Below, piece after piece: positions 57,101-64,000 of a stretch of 64,000 nucleotides of DNA. Each line of letters begins with the position of its first letter. Position 1 is the stretch's first letter. The notes beneath the pieces are model-generated. The model was not told the origin of the DNA and did no database searches. It saw nothing but the letters and a program-made list of their open reading frames with translations. Made by a program: the position numbers and the translations under genes. The stretch is from positions 10,291,262-10,355,261 of the forward strand of contig NC_056418.1 in assembly GCF_905147365.1 (NCBI RefSeq), written 5' to 3'. The stretch comes from Aricia agestis (taxonomy: Eukaryota > Arthropoda > Insecta > Lepidoptera > Lycaenidae).

Positions 57101-60100
57101 ACTTAAATCTAACCGATTTAAGTACTTAAGTTAAGTTTTGCAGAAAGAATCAGCGGACAACGCATCGAAGATTTTCTGTTCTTTTATTAGAAATTTTGTC
57201 GTGTTGTCTTTATCGCGCTCTGCGGTGGGAGACTTGAAATTGGTGAGACGGCAATACATTTTCAAATACCTATTTTCAATTTCTCTCGGCCCTGGTGTAT
57301 CCTCTTAAGTCGCCCATGGACACTCGCAGCATTAGAAGAGCTGCAGGTGCGTTGCCGGCTTTTTAAGAGGGAATAGGGTAATAGGGGAGGGTAGGGAAGG
57401 GAAAAGGGTAGGGAATTGAGCCTCCGGTAAACTCACTCACTCGGCGAAACACAACGCATGTTTCACGCCGGTTTTCTGTGAGCCCGTGGTATTACTCCAG
57501 TCGAGCCGGCCCGTTCGTGCCGAAGCATGGCTCTCTCACGTTAAAAATGGCAAAAATTGTGTTTTTTTCTTGTATGGGAGCCCTCCTTAAATATTTAATT
57601 TGTTTTGTTTTTAGTATGTACTTACATAATATTTGTTAGTTATAGCGGCAACAAATATACACAATCTGTGAAATTTTCAGAAGTCTATAGCTGTAGCGGT
57701 TCTTATAAGAATTGAGATACAACCTGGAGCATAGATATCAGAAGCAATATCTCTGTGGCCTGGAGACAGACAGACAGACAGACACGGGACAGACATCGAA
57801 GGCTCAGTAAGAGGGTCCCGTTTTTACCCTTTGGGTACGGAACCCTAAAACTAACCTGAACAAGTCGTCTATTCCTCGTAGAACTCTGAGCAACAAGTTT
57901 TCTACCGCCTCGTTCGTTTCTCGCAAACTGTTCGTAACTTGTCGTTTCTTCTCCAGAGTCGAAGAAAGTTCTGCCAATCGATTTTCTTCGCCTTCTTTTT
58001 TCTTTTCATTCCTATTTCTTTGGTCCACTTGGAATATACAAAATGTTTTATGAGTCTCATGTATATCTATTAACAGAGAAGTTGATTTCTAGGCAGATGG
58101 GGGATACGTATAGTCATAGCTGGGAACCGTTAATCAAATAGTTAACTTCGTTAATCGTTAATCCGTTAAATGAAATGTTAGCTTCGTTAAACATTAAAGC
58201 GTTACATTTCAGACGAATTAACGCAAGTTAACGTGAATCGTTAATCCGATAATATTTGTAATATGGCCTTGTTATAGCTTATAATATCATTGCGTTAGTG
58301 TACATATAAAACCTGTTGGTTTAAGGTTTTGGAAGTTAACAGGTTGGGGACAAAACAAAATACTTCTATAATTATTGTATTCTACCTAACTAAATTATAC
58401 TGCACTCTTCTTTATCAACATGCAAATGATTTATAATAACAATAAACAAATCACTCTCTCTATAAGCACCGGCGCTGAGTAATGAATTAATGATAAAACG
58501 AAACAAATCTCTTCTCACTCGCATGCGCCTGAAAATGTATATTATCTAGTATTGTTTTTGTTTCGTCTGAACCTGTTTTCACGCCGCGCCGCGGTGCCGT
58601 GCGGTAAATAGTAGGCATTGGATTAACGATTAACGAACTTCTGCATATTAACGGAAGTTAACCAGTCAGTTAATATTTTTAAAAATTTAACTTAAAAGTT
58701 AAACCGTTAATCAAAATGTTAACTTCGTTAATTAACGGATTAACGAGTTAATGCCCAGCTATGCGTATAGTTTGGTCGCGTTACATTAAACCCAGTCGAT
58801 AGATCACAATAATTAACATGTAATTGACATGATCAAATCAAAATCAAATCAAAATAATTTATTCACACCAAAATATGACATGATGGGTCCGCCTAGGGGT
58901 GGTGCTAGTTACTTAACTACTAATATAATATTATTATAGTTAATAGTTTATATTATTCGTAGAGTTAAGTATATTCTGTGCTAGGGGCTAGGAATCACCT
59001 TCTCTGAAAGTACAAAATGTGGAATATTATTCAAAATGTATGATGTATTTTTGTTAGGAATTTTTATCTAGCGTTTTTATTTGGTCAATTTTTAGATAAT
59101 ATCGGTAGATAATATTATAAAGACGGTATCCAATCAAAATAGCTTGTGAATAATAATAATAATACTCCCCACACCGGTTTCGGTGACGGTGGCCAGCTTC
59201 ATTGAAACCAGGCCAGGTACGCAGGAGTAATTTTATAGTGCTCAAGTGTGTGCGCAGTACACAAGAGCACTCTCTATTCCTTCACTCTCATAACCCAGTG
59301 GGACGGACGACCGACACGACTGGCGAGAGATCAGGCGCAGGACCGACTTTTTACATGCCCATCCGACGCATGGATCATCTTACTTGTCAGACAATCAGGT
59401 GATCAGTCTGCATTGTCCTAACCAAACTTGAAAATAACATGTTTCCAACGAATCGAACCCACGACCTCCGAGTCAAGAGCCGCGCTCTATACCACTACAC
59501 CACGGAGGCGTTAAGCTTGTGAATAGATAATCCCCGTCTAAAAACCTTAGAAACCGGATAAAAGTGACGAAAATAAGAAACCGTGGGGCAAGTGGAGGTA
59601 GGTTAGTAATGTGTAGAGAGAAACTTATCATCTTATCTAAGTAGGACAGAGTCCATTATCATGGTGTTGGTGACGATAAACACTTCTAACCTACATACTT
59701 TTTGCCGCGCGCCCATTGCGACTTTTGTAGCGATGCAGTCGCGATACTATCGCATATTTGCATCGATACAATCGCGATGCAGTCGCTAGCTGTATGTCCT
59801 GTATGGGGTTGCAAAATATGCGACTAACGCGCGTTAGTACTACTTACTATTTAGTAGTAATGCAGTCGTGCGCTTCATAAAGTCGCGACTGCATCGCTAC
59901 TAAAAGTCGCAGTGGGTGAAGGCTTCGAAGAAATTGATTCATAGAGCGAACGACGACAACGACGATGACGGACCTACGAATTTTGGTCGAATTATGTCAA
60001 CTCGTCATCTATCGGCTGGGTTTGAAAAAACGCGACCAAAATACGTAGGTCAGCCTTCTGTCTATGAATCAATTTCTTCCATGGTACTTACTGAAAAAAG

Positions 60101-62883
60101 TTGTACCTAGGGAATGCAATCTTGATCTTGCAAGATCAAGATTCCACCAAGATCTTGAGTGATTTTCCAAGATTCAATCTTGAAAGCCATCAATCCTGAA
60201 TTTCGAAATCCTGTTCGCGATCTTGACAAATTGTCCAAGATTGTAACAAGATTTCGAGATTTTCAGACTGTTCATACCTGCGCTGCAAAGCACGAACCAC
60301 AGATTTAAGGGTATATAATATAGTAGACAGATAAGCGCAGACGACATACTATCCGTGACGCACTTTTTAGTCCGTGGAAATAGAACCTATGCGCAGTAAA
60401 GCACACGACGCGCAGCGCAGACGTGTGCGTTATATGATTTGGTTAATTCGCCGCCGATTTTTATGTTTCAAAAAACTTGAATTTGTAAAAAACTGAGTTT
60501 GTTATGTTTAGTTTATATATAACAATACCCAATATTCTCAAAAACAAATTCTTTGAAACATTACATATACTTACTTAATATATTACTTAATATTAAAATA
60601 CCTATACAAGAATTGCTCGTTTAAAGATATAAGATAAGAATTAGATTCCTTACATATTGTTTGTTGCATCTTCGCTTGTTCTCTTTGCATCAAGATAGAC
60701 TCTTGACAAACATCGCAAAGTAGCACGAAGATGGAGAAATTTTCAATTTCAGCGGCCTTGGTTCTGTTTATAATGGCCGATATCCTCTCGGACCCTGTGT
60801 AGGCCTACCATGACAAAAGTAGTTGCATTTCAAATTAATAATTACAGAGTTACTTATTAATAGACTTTTGCACGTACCTAAAACGTGTAATTAATACATT
60901 ATCTGTCAAACTCTTCATTAAATTGAAGCTTAATCAAAATTAAATGTCTCTTAGTACGGCGGTGAATGCGACCGTATTTGTGCTGCCGTTAGTTACAACT
61001 TACAAATGAGCAGGGCCGGATTTATATATTTATTTTTTATGAGTAGGTATAATTATGTATGCCATTTTAATTTGCCGCCATCCTAGGACGCTGCCAGCCC
61101 CCCTAGGACGCTATAGGATAGGACGCTGCCGCCCATAGGCCATGGCATATACTGCCTATACATAAATCCAGGCTGCAAATAAGTCCTTACAAAAATCTCT
61201 CCCAGCAGCGCATCGTGCCGCTTAATCTCCTGCTCGCATCGCTGAATCTCCTCTTGTATTCTTATCTCCTCTCTCTCGTCCGCTTCACAGACCCTCCTGG
61301 AACCCTTCACACGAAGGAACTCCTCCAGCTTGGCGAGGTGGTTCAGCTCACTCTCACATGATTGCATCTCCTACAACAAAAGTTCAAAATCAAAATTACA
61401 CTGACAACAACTCACAATAGAAGGACATGCGAGCATAACTGACAATATTTTTTTATAAAAAATGATTGTAGGTATGTATAAAAAAATAATTCTTTCTCTC
61501 AACAAAATCCGGCCTCTTGCGTCATCCATTCGGAGGCCTCGCAAAATTTATCTCGCCCACATAAAATTTAAATCTTGCCCGCCATGCGCCACTGATCGAA
61601 ATTTTGACTAGTCACTAGACCCAGCCCAATAGGGCAAAATAAACTGCAACTTTTCTCAAACATACCATGATATCCCTATTCATCTGGAACAGTCCCTTCC
61701 ACTTCAGAGCTTCCAGCTTCTTACAGCATTCGTCCCGGTCGTTGAAGGCGTTCGAAGCTATCTCCAAGATGTCCATCAGATATTCCTTGCCCTTCACAAG
61801 TTTGCCGATTGTGCGATTCCATTGTACGTTAAAATTGTTTCTAGAGAATAAAGCTTTTAGTATGGTGGCTAAGTCTACCCGTACTAAAGAAACTGTGAGA
61901 AAATTGTTCATAGGCTGCAGATATTCTACCTAATTTGGTCGGGCTATGTCAAGCTCATCTAGACATAGGCCATCTAAATTACGTTGGCCCATGAAAAATG
62001 TAATTTTCTCTGATAGTAACAGTTCATTAAATGTGTATCGTTATTCGTTAAACGTAACTTAACGAACTATCAGAAAAGTGTGCCAAGTCATTGTTTCTCC
62101 TAAGCAACATTCTGAAATACCTTTCGACTAAAAGTATGTTGATTTCATCTCTCATTTTCTTGTTATCTGTATTGACGAGGCAGAATCTCTTCGTCGCCAA
62201 GTCCAGCTTGTTCTCCATTCTACGGAGGCGAGTGTTGGCGTTTTCTATCATCTCCAACTCCTGAAAAAGGTAGGGCTTGTATTCCGTCAGACAGCGCCCG
62301 GGACAAGCGTATCATGTGATAAGACAAATCTAATTGCTTTAGCCCAAATGCGACAAACCTCTTAGGCCAGTGGTCCCTTACCTTTTTTTCATACGGGCCA
62401 CAAAAATGTTTTGATCTTGGTGTCGTGGGCCACAACAAAATTTTTTTAGGGTTAAAAATTAACGATTTAAAAGTGGAAAATATCACGACTTTCAAGACCA
62501 CTTTACATTATTTTCCTGTTGGGCGTGAATTTCAAAATGGTTTAACATCACGGGGGTCACAGATAAAGTCCCGGCGGGCCGCATGCGGCCCGCGGGTTGG
62601 GGATAGCTGGCTGGCTGTAACATGTAGCATTATCGCAATAATTAATGGCATTTATCGTTAGTGTGGCCCCAGCATAAGGAAGACTCACATCAGCCTCCGT
62701 GGGGACCTGCTTCATGAGTTCCACGAGGTGCTTCTGCGCGAGGTAGTTGAGGCAGTCCAGCTCCGACCGCTGTGCGCTCTCGTCGCGAAGTTGCCCGTTC
62801 AACTTCTCAAAATCGAAGATAGACATCTTCATGCCCCCCTTCACGGTGAAGTCGCGGAGAGCGTGCATACCTTTCTTTGCCAG
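51163..62883 (-). CDS. CCDC63: CCDC63/CCDC114 (ODAD1)-like outer dynein arm docking protein, 5' partial
   Basis: Coiled-coil proteins of this family anchor outer dynein arms to axonemal doublets; in insects the expected site is the sperm flagellum. Nine exons: 62883-62689, 62260-62121, 61840-61666, 61370-61191, 60804-60654, 58027-57856, 52176-52035, 51582-51452 and 51301-51163 (1425 nt, 474 aa plus TGA). All junctions are GT-AG and in phase. Family-like blocks appear in order: [40 protein letters not shown] and [16 protein letters not shown], then [35 protein letters not shown], and a Cys-containing C-terminal domain ([28 protein letters not shown]). Heptads dominate the first six exons. The first exon shown starts in phase 0 at an acceptor, so upstream exons lie outside. 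Choice between CCDC63 and CCDC114 is not possible by eye. Introns carry many transposons, including a 4-kb TIR element. Confidence 0.82.
51780..52005 (-). repeat. Dispersed repeat ('gggtcacctgatgg' family), reversed
   Basis: Minus strand reads from the family's GGGCAAACGGGCCACCTGATG block to GAAGCATGGCTCTCCCACGT, with an internal deletion of the GTTCTCACAG region. Fills most of the intron between two CCDC63-like exons (52034-51583). Confidence 0.8.
53649..53892 (-). mobile_element. Small Helitron
   Basis: On the minus strand starts A^TCCAAACTAATATTAAAATG and ends GCGAGCGAAGGCTAG^T. (TTTG)n/(TTTA)n follows the 5' end. Nested in the 4-kb TIR element. Confidence 0.75.
55632..56100. repeat. 38-bp tandem array, about 12 copies
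   Basis: Unit GTTATAACGTAGCGTCAAAA + CTAGCGCGCTTGAAATTC. Outer copies are diverged; the central ones are near-identical with variants GTTAGAACGTAGCG, GTTATAACGTAGCG and GTTATAACGTAGAG. Confidence 0.9.
56795..57308. repeat. piggyBac-type MITE, copy 3
   Basis: TTAA at both ends (TTAAGAGGACCACACC, GGTGTATCCTCTTAA). Same family as 27249 and 27932, with a local duplication TTAAGTACTTAAATC near 57100. Confidence 0.82.
57309..57540 (+). repeat. 'gggtcacctgatgg' repeat, 5'-truncated
   Basis: Begins GTCGCCCATGGACACTCGCA directly after the TTAA of the MITE and ends GGCTCTCTCACGT. Confidence 0.8.
57560..57850 (+). repeat. 'GGTTCCGTACCC' repeat touching a splice donor
   Basis: GTATGGGAGCCCTCCTTAAA through GGGTACGGAACCCTAAAA. 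Its last base is the sixth intron base of the donor GTTAGT (minus strand 57855-57850) of the CCDC63-like exon 58027-57856. Confidence 0.82.
58115..58763. repeat. hAT-type MITE, perfect 8-bp target duplication
   Basis: Ends CATAGCTGGG/CCCAGCTATG with CGTATAGT at 58107-58114 and 58764-58771. Rich in GTTAACTTCGTTAATC repeats. In a CCDC63-like intron. Confidence 0.88.
58772..59140. other. CCDC63-like intron sequence
   Basis: ATGATCAAATCAAAATCAAATC followed by AATTTATTCACACC (about 58828-58870) resembles the 3' end of a reversed non-LTR element. Otherwise AT-rich without recognised features. Confidence 0.35.
59152..59513 (-). mobile_element. tRNA-derived SINE, recent insertion
   Basis: The minus strand begins with a tRNA-like head: A box TGGTGTAGTGG (59502-59492) and B box GGTTCGATTCG (59459-59449). 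A lepidopteran SINE body follows (GTCGGTCCTGCGCCTGATCT, TATGAGAGTGAAGGAATAGA, GCCACCGTCACCGAAACCGG) with an (ATT)n tail. An 11-bp duplication AGCTTGTGAAT flanks it (59141-59151, 59514-59524). Confidence 0.92.
59712..59916. repeat. MITE with 33-bp TIRs
   Basis: CCCATTGCGACTTTTGTAGC GATGCAGTCGCG faces CGCGACTGCATCGCTACTAA AAGTCGCAGTGGG. Confidence 0.8.
59927..60079. repeat. MITE, 'GACCTACG..TTTGGTCG' family
   Basis: GAAGAAATTGATTCATAG and its exact inverse at the ends; GGACCTACGAATTTTGGTCG faces CGACCAAAATACGTAGGTC inside. Relatives at about 13980, 37861 and 61915. Confidence 0.78.
60080..60653. other. Intron with CAAGAT-rich sequence
   Basis: About 60115-60260 is dense in CAAGATC/GATCTTG, partly palindromic (ATCTTGATCTTGCAAGATCA). 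No further features recognised. Confidence 0.4.
61011..61175. repeat. hAT-type MITE beside a splice donor
   Basis: CAGGGCCGGATTTAT and ATAAATCCAGGCTG are the ends; flanks CAAATGAG (61003-61010) and CAAATAAG (61176-61183) match at seven of eight bases. The right flank ends one base from the donor hexamer (61190-61185). Confidence 0.75.
62368..62609 (+). repeat. hAT-type MITE, copy 2
   Basis: Same family as 39542-39789: CAGTGGTCCCTTACCTTTTT to GGTTGGGGATAGCTG. Flanks do not match, so the duplication has decayed. In the first visible CCDC63-like intron. Confidence 0.75.
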
Positions 62884-63273
62884 CTGTAATCATGAACGTT
62901 ATCACTAGGAAATCTTTAAGTGAAGGACCTAAGCAGTAGCGGTGGTAGAGGAGGGGGGGGGGAGGGGGGACGCTAGGCGACCGCCCAGGGCGCCAGATAA
63001 AAAGAAGGCGCCGAAGGCAGACATTATTGGCATTGGCACCACAGGCACCCCCTTTTTTAGGTCTACCAGCATCAGGGCGCCGAAGAAACCTCGCCCAGGA
63101 CGCTAATAGTTCTGAAACTGGCACTTGACCTAAGCAATGGAGTCTTGAACTGAACTCCGTTTTGTGAGTTATCTTTGTATATAGATTTAGCTATATTATT
63201 AATTTGTTGTTAATGACTATTGAGTGTTGTTGCTTATTTTGCTTATTCTCATGTTCGAGTTACAACTGTTGCA
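62884..63273. other. Intron sequence upstream of the first visible CCDC63-like exon
   Basis: A G-rich run (GGAGGGGGGGGGGAGGGGG) at about 62950 is followed by GGCGCC-containing sequence to 63110. No exon recognised. Confidence 0.35.
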
Positions 63274-63928
63274 TCTATACTAATATTATAAAGCGGAAGA
63301 GTTTGTTTGTTTGTTTGTTTGAACGCGCTAATCTCAGGAACTACTGATCCGATTTGAAAAATTCTTTCAGTGTTAGCTAGCCCATTTATCGAGCAAGACT
63401 ATAGGATATATTTTATCATGCTGAGACTAATAGGAGCGAAGAAATAGAGGAAAATGTGGAAAAAACGGGGGGAAATTATTTGGAAGGTCATATTTGAAAG
63501 TGCTAATCTCAGGAACTACTGGTCCGATTTAAAAAATTCTTTCAGTGTTAGATAGTGCATTTATCGAGAAAGTCTATAGGCTATATTTTATTACGCTAAG
63601 ACTAATGGGAGCAAAGAAATAGATGAAAATGTGGAAAAACGGAGGCAAATTATTTGAAATTGCTTAATATCTTAAGAACTATTGGAGCAATTTTTATGTT
63701 ATTTGGCAAACATGAAGAATAGACCACGTGAAGGAACAAAGGCTATTTTTTGCACGGTTGCGTGAAATTCCTAAATTACGCAAGCAAAGCCGCGCGGAAC
63801 ATCTATAAGTATATAATTAAATCGTAGGAAAGTCAATTCTGTACATTGAATATTTTTGTACAATAAAATATAATACTTGGAATGTGATCTACTATGCTAA
63901 CGCGGACGAAGTCGCGGGAAACAGCTAG
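63274..63928 (+). mobile_element. Full-length non-autonomous Helitron
   Basis: 655 bp between A and T: TCTATACTAATATTATAAAG at the start, (TTTG)n, two AATCTCAGGAACTACTG modules of about 170 bp, an internal GCCGCGCGG hairpin, and GCGGACGAAGTCGCGGG with CTAG at the end. The reference copy for this family in the window. Confidence 0.9.
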
Positions 63929-64000
63929 TTAATGCTTATAATATTAATGCTTATTTTTTCTTTTTTGTTACTTAAGTATATGTGAAAACTTTATATGTAA

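Noticed and set aside
59440..59513. Functional tRNA gene
   Set aside because: A and B boxes are present but the acceptor stem does not close and a SINE body and tail follow within an 11-bp target duplication.

Overview
This window is insect nuclear DNA, most likely from a moth or butterfly. The inference rests on AT-rich sequence (roughly 35-40 % GC), spliced genes with GT-AG introns, and many interspersed repeats typical of Lepidoptera: Helitrons that start A^TC and end CTAG^T, a tRNA-derived SINE, the 'ggttccgtaccctttgggta' repeat and the 'gggtcacctgatgg' repeat. There is no bacterial-style operon structure.

Three host genes can be assembled exon by exon with every reading phase matching. 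(1) nanos, plus strand, 5272-9453: five coding exons and 196 aa, ending in the canonical double CCHC zinc finger. (2) p53, minus strand, 47562-40331: seven coding exons and 349 aa, with N-terminal acidic segment, DNA-binding core with all four zinc ligands, and a C-terminal helical segment. (3) A CCDC63/CCDC114 (ODAD1)-like coiled-coil outer dynein arm docking gene, minus strand, 62883-51163: nine exons and 474 aa visible, with the 5' end outside the window. p53 lies directly downstream of the CCDC63-like gene on the same strand. The three are not an operon, but all have germ-line or sperm roles in other animals.

Almost everything else is transposon-derived, and it is strongly nested. The best-preserved unit is a Tc1/mariner-type element (30725-33086, TA target duplication, inverted repeats of about 360-440 bp, uninterrupted 362-aa DD41D transposase). 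It landed four bases inside the 5' end of a minus-strand Helitron. Others include a hAT relic with a perfect 8-bp target duplication (11463-13329), a pogo/Tigger-like element holding a TTAA-flanked MITE (27865-29727), a 2-kb terminal-inverted-repeat (TIR) element with an unidentified GC-rich interior (about 21350-23403), and a 4-kb TIR element in a CCDC63 intron with a 38-bp tandem array (52288-56275). There are eight Helitrons, two non-LTR retrotransposon remnants, and many MITEs and foldback hairpins.

Layout: 0-5 kb MITEs and AT-rich DNA; 5.2-9.5 kb nanos with MITEs in its introns; 10-40 kb a transposon-dominated desert with no recognised host gene; 40.3-48 kb p53; 48-51 kb repeats; 51.2-62.9 kb CCDC63-like gene with large transposon-filled introns; 63.3-63.9 kb a full Helitron. 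Several insertions sit within a few bases of splice donors or a stop codon of the CCDC63-like gene.
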